Position numbers and translations under genes: made by a program. The notes below the pieces were generated by a model that ran no database searches, was not told where the DNA came from, and worked only from the letters and a program-made list of their open reading frames with translations. A stretch of 64,000 nt of DNA from Fuerstiella marisgermanici (GTDB lineage Bacteria > Planctomycetota > Planctomycetia > Planctomycetales > Planctomycetaceae): the NCBI RefSeq assembly GCF_001983935.1, contig NZ_CP017641.1, positions 1,860,001 to 1,924,000 on the forward strand, read 5' to 3'. How positions within the stretch are numbered: position 1 is the stretch's first letter; every line of letters begins with the position of its first letter. Positions 27,232-37,488 of the stretch are shown piece after piece.

Positions 27232-28158
27232 CTATTCCTCAGCTTTCCGTCCGCGAACTTGCTGGTGAAACTGCTTCCACGTCAGCAGCGTAATGTTCTC
27301 ATCTTTCAGTAACTGCCGTGTCTCTTCTGAGGTAAAGATTCGGCGGTCGCCGTCACGACGTGCCGCACTATTCGTGATGGCCTTCAGTTCCTCGTTCTCG
27401 ATCCCGCAGTGAATGATGAGTTCGGAAACTCCGGGCTTCAATTTGCGAATCGTGTCGTAGTAGTTCTGCTTACGCTGCTCGTGAGTATCGCCGCCGTAAA
27501 ATTGCGCCAAGCCGTCCAGAACAGGAAGGTTTTTCTCATCCAGAGCCTTCACCACACCAGCGGCTGCTTCTTTGATCGCAGGGAATTTCGCTGCCGTGGC
27601 GTCATCAAGACTGCGCAAAAACAAGATCGGAAGTTCGTAATCGATGGCCAGCCTGGCATAAACTTCAACCAGATCCGGGCGGCTCACAAGAGCTCCCATG
27701 TGTGTGTCGAGATGAGAGATTGGCACGCCAAAGGCCTTCGCTCGGTCGATCTGGGCGCGAAGCTCTTTCTCGACTTCGTCAGCACGAACATTTGCGGCGA
27801 CCTGTCCGACGTTGTCCCAGAGATACCCATCTTTATCGACAAGACTGGGAACTTCTTGCCGCGGCGCGACGGGGCCCCAACGGTAGTGCTTCCATTCAGA
27901 ATTCAGCGTCAGATGGATGCCGTAATCGAATTCAGGATGCTCCCGAGTGTACTCTGCAAACTCAGAAAACCACGGGCACGGCACCATGATACTGGCCGAC
28001 GAAACGATGCCGGATTCGAGTCCCTCAATGGTCGCCACGTTCACCGAATGCGACATTCCAGCGTCGTCTGCGTGGACGATTAGAAATCGTTCCTGAGCTG
28101 CTAATGAGCACGGCAGTGCCGCCATGCTGAGTGCGGCAAAAAAGATTGACCTGTGCAT
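27232..28158 (-). CDS. YdjC/ChbG-family carbohydrate deacetylase, secreted
   Basis: A 308-residue protein with a signal peptide (SIFFAALSMAALPCSLAA), then the YdjC fold. The family removes acetyl groups from chito- or other oligosaccharides with a divalent metal. The metal-binding Asp pair is in FLIVHADDAGMSHSVN, His ligands are in GIHLTLNSEW and ISHLDTHMGAL, and SELIIHCG is the C-terminal strand. The ATG at 28158 was chosen because it places the signal peptide at the start. It is the last gene of the long minus-strand catabolic locus. Confidence 0.9.
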   Translation of the reverse strand: MHRSIFFAALSMAALPCSLAAQERFLIVHADDAGMSHSVNVATIEGLESGIVSSASIMVPCPWFSEFAEYTREHPEFDYGIHLTLNSEWKHYRWGPVAPRQEVPSLVDKDGYLWDNVGQVAANVRADEVEKELRAQIDRAKAFGVPISHLDTHMGALVSRPDLVEVYARLAIDYELPILFLRSLDDATAAKFPAIKEAAAGVVKALDEKNLPVLDGLAQFYGGDTHEQRKQNYYDTIRKLKPGVSELIIHCGIENEELKAITNSAARRDGDRRIFTSEETRQLLKDENITLLTWKQFHQQVRGRKAEE

Positions 28159-28946
28159 GTTTGCGTTTCCGATCGAATGCGGCCTGGCGAAGTCCAGACG
28201 AGTGGCTGGCAAGTTAGCGTCGCCTTGAAGTAACAGAACAACTTGAGCGGGCGGAAATGATAGTCACAAATCAGTCGGTGTCACGCCACGATGCGGCGAT
28301 GACAGACGAGAACACATTTGTTGGAAGGCGAATAAGCGACGCAGCCACATAGCAACCGTCGCATGCGGACCGCCAACGATACCACATGCCTGATGAGGTG
28401 CCGTATTTCGCCACAGTTGAATAGACGCGCTGCTGCTATGGTCTTAGACCGGTCTCTTGGAAAGGTTAGCAGGGACGCCGCGTCAACGGTGACGGATCCG
28501 AGAACCACAACCGATTGAAACGCACCTGCGCCGCTGCAACCGTCTCAGGCCACTCACTGCCCAGCCAGTAGGCACACGTTCTCACCGCCGTCTTTCGCCA
28601 TGCTGCCTGTGTACGCAAACTTAATTTGCCGTAGCTGCAAACGTATAGGGCCGTTTATCGCTCTACTGCTGCACGTTTCACGCTGGCGGGAGCGAATTTT
28701 CGCTGGGGGGGCGTTGGAGTTAAGAGCGAGGGCTCTTTCCGGCGATGCGTTTCGATCGCTGCTCAGCGTCGTTTGTTGGCCAACGAAGCTATTGAGCCTC
28801 AACTTCAAGTCCGCTCCGTTACCGAAGCGATAAAATCGTACTGATGCACGCTGCAAGGTTGGCCCCGATGTCGAACGCGTGTAACCCGGCCTTAGATGAA
28901 TGGCACTCCATTTCTTACAAGCGGCAGACACACCTGCAAATCGCCA
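28159..28946. other. Intergenic region without a recognisable gene
   Basis: About 790 bp between two minus-strand secreted-enzyme genes. Open frames at 28281-28508 and 28554-28931 have no family similarity or good start signals. A G7 run flanked by GCGAATTTTCGCT-like palindromic sequence lies near 28690-28715. Confidence 0.4.
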
Positions 28947-30755
28947 TCATTCGGGAAGAAGTGTATTCCGCTTGCGTTTCAGACCGGCCCCGTGTTCGGA
29001 AATCGCTCCCAGAGTGTTTTTGATCTCGACGATCACAGGTGGGCCGTTTGGTTCATACTGGATTGAGCTGTTTTCGATTCGGGAGTTCTTGATGTCAATC
29101 AGGCGTGTCTCCTGACCTGCGACAAAGTGGACGTTGTCCAATGTGGCGTCGGTGAACTTGAAGTAGGTCCCGGTGACCTTTGACACGTTTTGCAGGTGTT
29201 CTCCGTTGAGCATCAGCGGGGGTGTTGCCACCTGTTCTCCGTCCGAACGATTCAGGCCGTCGGCGACTGCTTTGTCGTCGAACAGAATTGACAGAGAACA
29301 GTTTTTGTAGGTGTTGTTGTGAATGCTTGCCACGCCGGTTCGCGTGGTGTATCGCACCAACCCGCCGGTGTACGAGTTGTTTCGAAACGTATAATTGTGC
29401 GGACGTCCGTGAACAATGACATTTCCTTCGAAGACATTGTCCTCAATCAGCAATTCGCTTCCGGCGCAGATGACCAGGTCACCGGCAACGTTGTCCTTGA
29501 AGCGATTATTTCGAACGACAACGTCCTGCATGAGTTCCCATCCGTCTTCGAAGTCAATTCCGTAGGCGGGAGCCGTGCCGCCGTTTCGTTCGAAAAGGTT
29601 GTCTTCAATCAGCCATCGATTTCCGCCGCAGAATCCCAGTCCGAGGCGGCGGTTTTCGAAAAGCGTATTATGGTGGAAGTGGACATCGCACGGCGGCCGA
29701 AAGTTTGTGATGCGCCCAACGAATGTGCCACGTGCGGCTCCAGCGTGAGCCGGGGTTTGGGAAACGGCGGGTTGATTAAATTCCAGATGAACGAACTGTG
29801 CATTATCCGGGATGGTGACCTTCCTGAATTGCAGGCACTTCTGCATTTCGATGAACTTCATTTTCGCATCGTAGAAGTGTGCCTGATAAAGTCGTCCTTT
29901 GATGAAGGGATATCCCAGGTAGCCCGTCGAGTATCCGAATTCAAACTGACCACCGCAGGACGTAAGGTCGAATGGTTCGATACTCCGCATCTTTTTTGAA
30001 CTGTCGACCTTTGCACCGGCCGAATCAAAAGCTCCCTGCTCAAGATGCCTGGGGTAGACGGAGTATTTGATCTTCTCCAGCAGTTCCGGACGCGTTCTTG
30101 CCCCGCTGTTTCGAGTGCTCACTCCGTCTCCTGTGACATGGGAAACGGTCAGGTGATCGACTTCAACCCCTTGACCGCCATGAAGAACAAGTCCATGTCC
30201 CCATTCGTGTCCGCGTCCGGTCGAAAAGTCGTGAGTGTCCTTGTCGCCGCGAATGTGGCCGTTGGTAAGCCGAACATCTTCGGCCCCGTCGACAATTTCG
30301 ATGACCGAATACTTTGCAAGCCCATTTGAGCGAAGTTGCAACGTTGCGCCGTTCAGGTCGATGATGGTCTGCCTGTGGTCAATCACGACAGGATCGAGCT
30401 CGCTGATTTGATAGATCCCTTTCGGAAATACGATTCGATTTGCGTTCAACGTTTTAGCATGTTGCAGTGCCTGATTGATTCCATTTGATGTTTCGACAGC
30501 GTGCGAGTTGTCGGTGTGAATGTTGAACCGTTCGAGCTCAAGCACATACACGCGTTGGAACTTTTCGGCGTCTGCTGTTGTCCGGGGCGTCTCGGTAATC
30601 ACTATTTCGGGAACGAAATAATCACCTCCGGCTGTTCGCGATGCATCGTTGACAGCCTCAGCAGGCATCCAATCCAACTTTCGAGGAGCCTTGTCTGCAG
30701 CGATCACGTGTGAGGCAAGTGCAAGAACGAACAACGAGCAGTAAATGAATTTCAT
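28947..30755 (-). CDS. Secreted right-handed beta-helix protein (pectate-lyase-like fold)
   Basis: A 602-residue exported protein: signal peptide FIYCSLFVLALASHVIA, then a pectate lyase/parallel beta-helix domain. The entry motif GINQALQHAKTLNANRIVFP and KGIYQISEL is typical of pectin-lyase-fold superfamily members. Many helix rungs with Asn ladders are visible: VHFHHNTLFENRRLG, WLIEDNLFERNGG, VVRNNRFKDNVAG, LLIEDNVFEGNV and YTFRNNSYTGG. It probably binds or cleaves a polysaccharide. The ATG at 30755 gives the signal peptide; upstream codons are unlikely. It lies 117 bp downstream of the FAD oxidoreductase gene. Confidence 0.88.
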   Translation of the reverse strand: MKFIYCSLFVLALASHVIAADKAPRKLDWMPAEAVNDASRTAGGDYFVPEIVITETPRTTADAEKFQRVYVLELERFNIHTDNSHAVETSNGINQALQHAKTLNANRIVFPKGIYQISELDPVVIDHRQTIIDLNGATLQLRSNGLAKYSVIEIVDGAEDVRLTNGHIRGDKDTHDFSTGRGHEWGHGLVLHGGQGVEVDHLTVSHVTGDGVSTRNSGARTRPELLEKIKYSVYPRHLEQGAFDSAGAKVDSSKKMRSIEPFDLTSCGGQFEFGYSTGYLGYPFIKGRLYQAHFYDAKMKFIEMQKCLQFRKVTIPDNAQFVHLEFNQPAVSQTPAHAGAARGTFVGRITNFRPPCDVHFHHNTLFENRRLGLGFCGGNRWLIEDNLFERNGGTAPAYGIDFEDGWELMQDVVVRNNRFKDNVAGDLVICAGSELLIEDNVFEGNVIVHGRPHNYTFRNNSYTGGLVRYTTRTGVASIHNNTYKNCSLSILFDDKAVADGLNRSDGEQVATPPLMLNGEHLQNVSKVTGTYFKFTDATLDNVHFVAGQETRLIDIKNSRIENSSIQYEPNGPPVIVEIKNTLGAISEHGAGLKRKRNTLLPE

Positions 30756-30872
30756 AACGTAGCACAGTTCTGAAATGATGGACCGCCAGGGACTCACGAC
30801 CTGTGGCGAGCGTACGGCGGTGCTGGACTCAATGGATCTCAAAGTGTCAGCGTTTGTCACTTATCCGCCCGA

Positions 30873-33143
30873 TTATTCGGTATCCACCGCCACCAACTGA
30901 ACGGCATCGACGATGGAAAACCCACCCGCATTCGCGGTGCCGATTTTTACAACCAAGGAGTCATCAGCTTTTAGTTGGTACTGCCCCAATGGAAGGAAGT
31001 TGTGCTTCAAGGGAGCTTTAGTCGTCATGTCCACGTGAGTTGTCTGCTGGACTCCGGGCGCGATCACGTCGACCGGCACGCGGCTTCCGAAATTCGAATT
31101 GCGGATGTACGCGATACGAACTTCAAACAGCCCCGTACTCGGAACACGAAGTTTAAAGGTACAGGTTGCTCCGCTGTCACTCGCGGCTTTTTGATAACCA
31201 AAAGCAATGTGGCCGCGTTTCGGTTGCTCGCCAAACCAGTCGCCCTGTGTCACCGCCTGCCTGTCGTCGACAACAATTCCTTCCAGGCTTTTCGGGTCAA
31301 CGCCTGTAGCAATTCCAAACGGCCCAGCGCTGGCCATTGAATCCTGAGGAATCGTGATTTGCGAATCCGGTGTATCACGACGTGCCTTGCCCGGCAGTTT
31401 CAGCAGCGAATCCAAATTATTCCAGTAGTGCAGATAAACGTCGCGAGGATAGCAGCCCTTTTGAATGCAAACGCTGCTGGCCTTGCCGACGACTTCGCCC
31501 ATCATGCCGCACGTCTTCATGACTCGCGTCGTCCCCAGTGCTTCGTGAGTCACGCTAATGCAGCGCCCGGCCATAAACAGATTGTTGATGTTTTTGGAGT
31601 AGAAACATCGGTACGGCAGTGGGTAGCCATACGTGCGATCGACTCCTTCTCCGTGGACGGCGATCGAGATGAATGGGTTGTCGGGGAACTTCTTTGCGTA
31701 TTGCTTTTTGGGGTAGTGGAGGTCGACCGACCACGTGCTGGGGACGCAGCCATCTGGAAACTGTTTTTTTGTCACGACATCCTGATGCTGTAGAATGACG
31801 TCTCCCGTGAGCAGGCGACTTTCTCGAGGACCACCAATGTAGGCAATCCATGTGAGGAAGGCGTTCGAATGCTTTTCAGCTCCCCGTCGGTTCTTCATCG
31901 CGTTGAAGGCACCGTACACAGCCCGCAGGTTCCAGTCACGAATTCCCTCCGCATCGTTGACCGGATCCTGGTCAAAACCACTTTCCCAAAACCACTGGCC
32001 GTGATGCCCATGAGGATATGGAAAGTCCTGCATATCAAGATCCAGAGCCCACGGTGTCGCGGGATAATTGACAGGCTGAGCGCCTTCGTCCCACGCCCAC
32101 ATGTTGCTCATCCCCATTCGCCCCTTGTCCTGCATTCGCCAGTTGGCTCCCGCAAGAAAACCGACGGTGCCGTGTCCGGTGCAATCAGAATAAAGTCGTC
32201 CGGAGAATTTCTTGTGTTCGCTGGTGCGAGTATCAAATGCATGAACAGCGGAAATGTGAACTTCGTCCACATCAACATCATAAACATGGTGATTCAAGAA
32301 CAGGTCGATGTTTGCTTCCGACCGAACAAGGTTCTCTTTCAAAGCATCGCCGAATTCTTCATAAGTACCAGGTGACTTGCGGGCGCTGTCAGCAAACTCT
32401 TCGATGATCTCTCCAATCCTCGGGTATTTCCCTCGACGAATATGCCCCTGCGCCCAAACTCGAACTTCGCTGGAACCGTTCCCGCCCAGGACCGGGCGAT
32501 CCTGAATCAGAGCCACCTTACAACCCATTCTGGCGGCTGAAATTGCAGCTCCCATACCTGAATAGCCGCCACCAACGACGACCAGATCATAGCCGTCTTT
32601 GATCGTCGGTTTTTCCTGCAGGCCCAGCAACCGTCTGCGCCATGCGGGCAGAATCTGGTCATCGTTGGGTGGGACTTCATCACCAGTTGTTAAGTAGATT
32701 GCGTCGCAGCGGCCATCGAAGCCGGTCAGGTCGCGTAGTCTTATCGTCGCGATGGTTGATTCGACGTCGATCGTTCCGCCGTCCTGCCAATGCCAATCGT
32801 CCCCCTCGGTTCCGAAGGTCCTGGGTGCCGCCTCATCATTGACCAGAATCTGGAACCGGCCAGGTGTTCCCGGCGCGTTCCAGCGAGCGACCCAGTCTTT
32901 CGTGCGTGCATAGACGCGGTATGTGCCTGGCGCCGGCAGTTGGACCTTCATCGTTGCGTCGGCCACCGGTTTGCCCAGACCATGAGCGAGCAAGTATGGC
33001 GAACCCATTTCGCGGATGAATTGTGTATCGAGCTTCCAGCCACCGCGTTGTTCAAAGCTTTCTGCTTCGATGAACAATGATTCGGCTTTGGTTTTGCCGT
33101 GCCAAAACAACAGCCCAATCACAAGGGCCTGTGCGATTCTCAT
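30873..33143 (-). CDS. Secreted FAD-dependent oxidoreductase with a carbohydrate-binding-like tail
   Basis: A 756-residue exported protein. After the signal peptide (IAQALVIGLLFWHGKTKA) there is an N-terminal beta-sandwich (about residues 25-165, with VYARTKDWVARW and FDGRCDAIYLT). The FAD-binding Rossmann motif VVVGGGYSGMGAAISAARMG follows, with the family's GGNGSSEVRVWAQGH. NLFMAGRCISVTHEALGTTR marks the C-terminal FAD-contact region. The last 140 residues form a second beta-sandwich resembling a carbohydrate-binding domain. Planctomycetes have many such enzymes, thought to act on sugars, but the substrate is unknown. Confidence 0.9.
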   Translation of the reverse strand: MRIAQALVIGLLFWHGKTKAESLFIEAESFEQRGGWKLDTQFIREMGSPYLLAHGLGKPVADATMKVQLPAPGTYRVYARTKDWVARWNAPGTPGRFQILVNDEAAPRTFGTEGDDWHWQDGGTIDVESTIATIRLRDLTGFDGRCDAIYLTTGDEVPPNDDQILPAWRRRLLGLQEKPTIKDGYDLVVVGGGYSGMGAAISAARMGCKVALIQDRPVLGGNGSSEVRVWAQGHIRRGKYPRIGEIIEEFADSARKSPGTYEEFGDALKENLVRSEANIDLFLNHHVYDVDVDEVHISAVHAFDTRTSEHKKFSGRLYSDCTGHGTVGFLAGANWRMQDKGRMGMSNMWAWDEGAQPVNYPATPWALDLDMQDFPYPHGHHGQWFWESGFDQDPVNDAEGIRDWNLRAVYGAFNAMKNRRGAEKHSNAFLTWIAYIGGPRESRLLTGDVILQHQDVVTKKQFPDGCVPSTWSVDLHYPKKQYAKKFPDNPFISIAVHGEGVDRTYGYPLPYRCFYSKNINNLFMAGRCISVTHEALGTTRVMKTCGMMGEVVGKASSVCIQKGCYPRDVYLHYWNNLDSLLKLPGKARRDTPDSQITIPQDSMASAGPFGIATGVDPKSLEGIVVDDRQAVTQGDWFGEQPKRGHIAFGYQKAASDSGATCTFKLRVPSTGLFEVRIAYIRNSNFGSRVPVDVIAPGVQQTTHVDMTTKAPLKHNFLPLGQYQLKADDSLVVKIGTANAGGFSIVDAVQLVAVDTE

Positions 33144-33211
33144 GGGATCTCTCAATTGTTCTATGCCGTAAAACCGAACGGGAATGCTCACCGCCAAAGA
33201 TGGCGAGCGCG

Positions 33212-34414
33212 CTATTCGCTGTCGACAAACTTCATTTTGTTCCACGCTTTCAGAACGGCAGTCCCGTACGACCGAATGTCGTTCACTTCCATCTTCGTTC
33301 CGCGTGGAGCGAACGGCGTTTCCAGTGTTGCCGCCATCAGGATTCCCGGGCGATGAGCAAAATGGCTACTGTTCATAGTCCTCTTTGTGGCGCTGTCCGG
33401 TTTCAGCCAGACCAACGGTCCGCTGGGTGCACCGTCGGGGAGTTCTGCTTTGATGTTTGCCGCGAACTGCTTCACTGTGGCGAGGTTGTGAGATGGGACA
33501 TCTGAAGTGCCGGCAAAATACATCAACTGATGAATGTCCATGACAAGAGTTGGACAGTGGAAGTCCAGTGACGCTCGGATGTTCTTCTCGTTCGCCAGGT
33601 TCATAATGGCCTTCACTTCCGGGAACGCCGCTTCAGGACCATAGTCGCGGTTGTGATCGTGAGGTCTTCGCCCTTTGCCCTGATCACCTTCTTCGACGCC
33701 ATCCTTGTCAACAAATGGAACGACGTACAACACGTAGTCGCGACGAAATTCTTTGCCGACGGGATTGTCCGAGACTGCAGATTCCATGACGCCTTCCAGT
33801 AGGTAGCTTGCGATGGATTCCCCGGCATGGTGCCGGCCCGTGAACAACACGGCTTTCTTATCCGGGCCCGGAGTTCCAATTTGCACCAGCTCGACGTTTC
33901 GACCATGGGCACTTTCAGTCAACACGCTGGTTGCAAAGTGCGGATTACCAGAATGAGTTGCGACAAACTTTTCAAAGTCTTTCTGTACGTAGGGTATCGA
34001 CGACGAGAATCGAACCTTCTGGCCAGGTTCAGAAAACTTGTAGCTGAATGACCGCCCACGAATGACTGCTGTCTCATTTCCCATCCACGTCCATGTGGTG
34101 CCATCGTCTTTGCTGATTGCCGGCCCTTGAAATCCAACGGCACCGTTTTTGAATCCAGCAGTCTTCTCGGGGAATGAAAAAATCATCTCGCCTGGTTCCT
34201 TCGCAACGGCTTCGAAGTACCAATAAAACCAATCACGCCCACCGCGCAGATCTGGCTTCATTTCAATTGCTTCACCATCGTTCGAAATGACGACGATATT
34301 TCCACCGGGAAAATCCGAGCGGATTGTGACTATGGGCGGATCGGCCGCTTGAACCACGTTGCCAGTCAGAACGATTGCAAGCATTCCGACCGTGAACAGT
34401 GCTGTAGATTTCAT
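33212..34414 (-). CDS. M14-family zinc carboxypeptidase-like protein, secreted
   Basis: A 400-residue exported protein: signal peptide ALFTVGMLAIVLTGNVVQA, an N-terminal beta-domain (about residues 25-150), then the M14 peptidase fold. Zinc ligands: HxxE in GRHHAGESIAS and His in IRASLDFHCPT. The Arg-containing substrate loop (HDHNRDYGPEAAFP) and the general-base Glu in ATLETPFAP are present. The family cuts C-terminal or modified amino acids from peptides or peptidoglycan fragments. The ATG at 34414 places the signal peptide. It lies 82 bp downstream of the interrupted lipoprotein gene and 68 bp upstream of the oxidoreductase gene, so it belongs to the same run of genes. Confidence 0.9.
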   Translation of the reverse strand: MKSTALFTVGMLAIVLTGNVVQAADPPIVTIRSDFPGGNIVVISNDGEAIEMKPDLRGGRDWFYWYFEAVAKEPGEMIFSFPEKTAGFKNGAVGFQGPAISKDDGTTWTWMGNETAVIRGRSFSYKFSEPGQKVRFSSSIPYVQKDFEKFVATHSGNPHFATSVLTESAHGRNVELVQIGTPGPDKKAVLFTGRHHAGESIASYLLEGVMESAVSDNPVGKEFRRDYVLYVVPFVDKDGVEEGDQGKGRRPHDHNRDYGPEAAFPEVKAIMNLANEKNIRASLDFHCPTLVMDIHQLMYFAGTSDVPSHNLATVKQFAANIKAELPDGAPSGPLVWLKPDSATKRTMNSSHFAHRPGILMAATLETPFAPRGTKMEVNDIRSYGTAVLKAWNKMKFVDSE

Positions 34415-34746
34415 AAAGTCGACCTCGACCAGTTGGAAGTAGCTTCGATTGCGACGGACCATTTTTTCGCTGCCAGACAGATTGCCAACTAGCACTTACG
34501 ATTCGTCCGAATCCAGATCGAAGTCGAATTCGTTGTGACCGGCGACGACCGTCGAATCCAACGTCGTGTTCTTGTTGTATCGTTCAGGAATTTTGACGCG
34601 TTGACCGGCTTGGGGCAGCGGTGGTGCTTCGGGATCTTCTCCCCCATTTTCGAGCCACATAATGCGGACGTCGTGGTGCCCCACCTTTGCCCCCATGGTG
34701 TTCTTGATGTACTTCAATGCGTAGCGTCCTTCGCTGTCGGTGACAC

Positions 34747-34756
34747 TGTGCGACGG
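34747..34756. repeat. 10-bp target-site duplication, left copy
   Basis: TGTGCGACGG directly abuts the left end of ISAs1 copy 2. The identical 10 bases lie at 36014-36023 next to the right end. Confidence 0.95.
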
Positions 34757-36013
34757 CAGGGGGATTGCACGTTAAGTCATTTGCCGAACAGGACTTTCGC
34801 GAGGTATGTCTCATCCCAGGCAGCATTGAGTCTTTTGTTTTTGATCCCCACCTTGGCTGTGGATTCGTTTTTCAGAAGACTCAACGCCGTGCGGCGAAGG
34901 ATGCTGAAGTTCATATCTGCGTGGCCTTTGCGGATCCTCGATTGATCTTCCTGGAAAGTGACGTCCAGTTGCCAATGCAAATTGTTCTCGACACCCCAAT
35001 GGCTCCGCACAGCTTCGGCGAAACGACGGCCGGAGACATAACGGCTTAAAATGTAATAGCGGATGCCGATGCACATTTTGCCGTCGCGGAGAGTGTTGTT
35101 GATCGCGATCCCGATCGCCTTCAGGTTCTTCCAGCGATGTGCGTCCGGAAGATCCTCCGGCGCACGACAGATCAGATACTGTCGCAAATCTTCGCGGCCG
35201 CCGGTGTTTTCTTTCGTTTCAAATCGTCGCACCGGACAGCGTGCAAAGTCATCTTCCAAATGGTCGGCGAAGAACGCGACAAGACCTGCGTGTAGCGTGG
35301 GCTGATTGCCTTTCGCGGCAAGACAATAGTCCGCCTCTGCGTCGACAATCTTCGACGCGATTTCCGTTTGGCAACCCATGGCGTCAATCGTCACTAAAGC
35401 ACCGGAAACCTCGATCAATTCCAGCAGTTTGGGAATCGCCGTAATCTCATTACTCTTCGCATCGACGACGACTTGCCCGAGACTGATATGATTGGCTGTG
35501 GCCCATGCACTGACCATGTGGATGGCCGACTTGCCACTGGCTTTGTCATAGCTGCGACGGAGTGTCTTACCATCGATCGCGATGATTTGTCCGTCACTGA
35601 TTTTCTGCAGAGAAGTGATCCAATTCAGTAAGCACTTTTCAAATTCTGCAGGACGAATCAGAGCGAGGATGGCGTTGAAACGATCGTGCGACGGAATCCC
35701 TGCGGACAGATCGAGATACTTCGCAAACCAATCTCGTTTCGTTCTGCCAAACTTCGCAATCGCGACAAAATCATCCGCGCCACTGATCACAGCACAGACT
35801 GCAATGAACAGAATATTTTGAAGCGGATAGACCGGCTCACCGCGCCTTGGATCCGTAACATCAGAGAAATGATCGACAAAACTGGTGGACAAAGGCATGG
35901 CAGGAATCCTTTCGCGGCTCAAACATTTCAGCACACATAGCAGCGTGAAACATCACACTGACACTGAAGGTTGCCATCTATACCATCTTATCCAATGTCG
36001 CGCAATCCGCCTA
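34757..36013 (-). mobile_element. ISAs1-family insertion sequence, copy 2
   Basis: This 1,257-bp element is bounded by imperfect inverted repeats: CAGGGGGATTGCACG at the left and, on the other strand, TAGGCGGATTGCGCG at the right. It has a perfect 10-bp direct duplication of target DNA outside. It carries one intact transposase gene. The perfect duplication and the exact restoration of the host frame show a simple insertion that has not rearranged since. Confidence 0.96.
34777..35898 (-). CDS. ISAs1-family DDE transposase, copy 2
   Basis: A 373-residue transposase with the same plan as copy 1: VDHFSDVTDPRRGEPVYPL at the N-terminus, first catalytic Asp in IAIDGKTLRRSYD, second in VTIDAMGCQTEIA, Glu in VENNLHWQLDVTFQEDQSR, with LAAKGNQP and RSHWGVEN. 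The ATG at 35898 (MPLSTSF) has AAAGGA upstream; the frame is open to 35934. The frame is intact. It is only moderately similar to copy 1, so the two are different ISAs1 species. Confidence 0.96.
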   Translation of the reverse strand: MPLSTSFVDHFSDVTDPRRGEPVYPLQNILFIAVCAVISGADDFVAIAKFGRTKRDWFAKYLDLSAGIPSHDRFNAILALIRPAEFEKCLLNWITSLQKISDGQIIAIDGKTLRRSYDKASGKSAIHMVSAWATANHISLGQVVVDAKSNEITAIPKLLELIEVSGALVTIDAMGCQTEIASKIVDAEADYCLAAKGNQPTLHAGLVAFFADHLEDDFARCPVRRFETKENTGGREDLRQYLICRAPEDLPDAHRWKNLKAIGIAINNTLRDGKMCIGIRYYILSRYVSGRRFAEAVRSHWGVENNLHWQLDVTFQEDQSRIRKGHADMNFSILRRTALSLLKNESTAKVGIKNKRLNAAWDETYLAKVLFGK

Positions 36014-36023
36014 TGTGCGACGG
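36014..36023. repeat. 10-bp target-site duplication, right copy
   Basis: TGTGCGACGG, identical to 34747-34756, abuts the right end of ISAs1 copy 2. It encodes the Pro-Ser-His of the lipoprotein's break point on the minus strand. Confidence 0.95.
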
Positions 36024-36314
36024 GCGTCCGGATTCCGGAGTGAACTCGACCGTCACACCGACCAGCGGTTTGCCATCCATCGTGATGACACCTTCGACAT
36101 CACCCACCTCAGGCATGTCCTCCGGGCCGTCGCTGCACCCCGATACGATGACAAAGCCGACACCGGCAAGCAAAATTGCAAGAGTCTTTGACATGTTGTG
36201 CTTCTTCTATCTGCGCGTTTCAACAATTAGAACGCGATGGTTGAGTACATGAAAGAAAACGAACTTCCAAGCCAACGGCCAAACTCGGCATGCGTTAGCT
36301 GTTAAGAATCGGAT

Positions 36315-37253
36315 CTAAAATTCGCCGATGACTTCTCCACCGTTGACCGTACCCAACGCTGCGTAAACTCGCAGATCCATGTTTTCGCTGCCGAATCGCA
36401 CCGATCCGTCACCCATCAGGAAATGCACGCCGCCAACATGAGGACTGCTCATGGAAAGCGTGTTGTTGCCAAACATGATGTAGGCCAGATTGTCGGCCGC
36501 GCGATCCATGCGTGTCAGACTGTCGAAGGTACTGCTGGCCATCTTGTTTCCGACTGACCGATCACCAATCCAGATCGAGCCGCGGTAGATGCCCATCGTT
36601 GATCGTTCGGCGACAATCACGGTATTGCTCATTCCGTCCGTAAAGTCACGAAATCGTGCGGCCGGTCGAATCTTGTCCTGATCCATCGCACCACCAAGGT
36701 CCCGTGAATCATCGTGGTTGGATGCGCCAGCAATCCCAACGTAGTTTGACTTCCCGTAGCTGATGTAGTTTCCCGAGCCTGCTGTTTCTTCGGGGCCCTG
36801 TTGGTTTGGGTCGTCGTTCACGCCACTACCCGGATCGGATGGGCACACGAATCCAGACAAAACTGTTCGTGCGGCAACGTCGCGAATGTAGGTCGTTCCG
36901 GTCGATGGCGAGACCGCGACGTCCCAAATTTCCGTCATTCCGCCATGTTCACTGATGCTGTTGTAGAGGTTCGCCTGGTCAATATACGGCAGAATCATGG
37001 TTCCCCATCCAAGATGCGACGCGGCAAATCGTCCGGATGGCAGCGTGCGAACCGTGTCATGGTAATTGTGCAAAGCGAGGCCAATCTGTTTGAGATTGTT
37101 TTTGCACTGAGTTCGACGAGCGGCTTCGCGGGCTTGCTGGACAGCGGGAAGTAAAAGAGCGATGAGGATGGCAATGATCGCAATGACCACCAATAGTTCG
37201 ATAAGAGTAAATCCGATACGAGTGCGTTGTTGACGTTTTTCCGGCGTACACAT
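36315..37253 (-). CDS. DUF1559 prepilin-like protein
   Basis: A 312-residue protein of the family hugely expanded in planctomycetes. The N-terminus is a type IV prepilin signal: short basic leader, then [20 protein letters not shown] and the family marker [20 protein letters not shown]. The C-terminal DUF1559 domain has [28 protein letters not shown] and the closing [14 protein letters not shown]. Such proteins are thought to be cleaved by a prepilin peptidase and to sit in the cell envelope; their exact task is unknown. It lies between the FecR-DNRLRE gene and the small lipoprotein gene, a standard planctomycete order. Confidence 0.97.
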   Translation of the reverse strand: MCTPEKRQQRTRIGFTLIELLVVIAIIAILIALLLPAVQQAREAARRTQCKNNLKQIGLALHNYHDTVRTLPSGRFAASHLGWGTMILPYIDQANLYNSISEHGGMTEIWDVAVSPSTGTTYIRDVAARTVLSGFVCPSDPGSGVNDDPNQQGPEETAGSGNYISYGKSNYVGIAGASNHDDSRDLGGAMDQDKIRPAARFRDFTDGMSNTVIVAERSTMGIYRGSIWIGDRSVGNKMASSTFDSLTRMDRAADNLAYIMFGNNTLSMSSPHVGGVHFLMGDGSVRFGSENMDLRVYAALGTVNGGEVIGEF

Positions 37254-37488
37254 TGGAAGCTCCCTTTACCAGGTAGGTCGTTAAAATGAATGCGACTGCT
37301 TTCCATTCGGTTCGTTCGTTCCGAACACAGACGCCAGCAGCAAACGCCCGACAACGGATGTCATGCCGCTAAAAAAAGAACACAATATGAGCGCAATCGA
37401 AGAACAGACTGCGAGTTCTTCGATGATTGAGACGTGTGAAGAACTCGTCGATTATTTAAACAGTCAATGACTGGTTAGCGGAACCGAT

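Larger units (their letters stand above)
34496..36194 (-). pseudogene. Carboxypeptidase-regulatory-like lipoprotein, split by ISAs1 copy 2
   Basis: The N-terminal part (36194-36014) has a lipobox ([12 protein letters not shown]), [20 protein letters not shown] and ends ESGRPSH. The C-terminal part, reading from 34756 to 34496, continues SVTDSEGRYALKYIKN, GHHDVRIMWLENG and the acidic end FDLDSDES. Removing the element 34757-36013 plus one copy of the 10-bp duplication joins ...RPSH to SVTDSEG in frame, giving a 143-residue protein. The fold is the carboxypeptidase regulatory-like beta-sandwich common next to DUF1559 proteins in planctomycetes. The first piece still carries the signal and stops inside the IS. 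Confidence 0.93.

Noticed and set aside
28554-28931. 125-codon minus-strand frame
   Set aside because: No ribosome-binding site, mixed low-complexity translation, no family resemblance.
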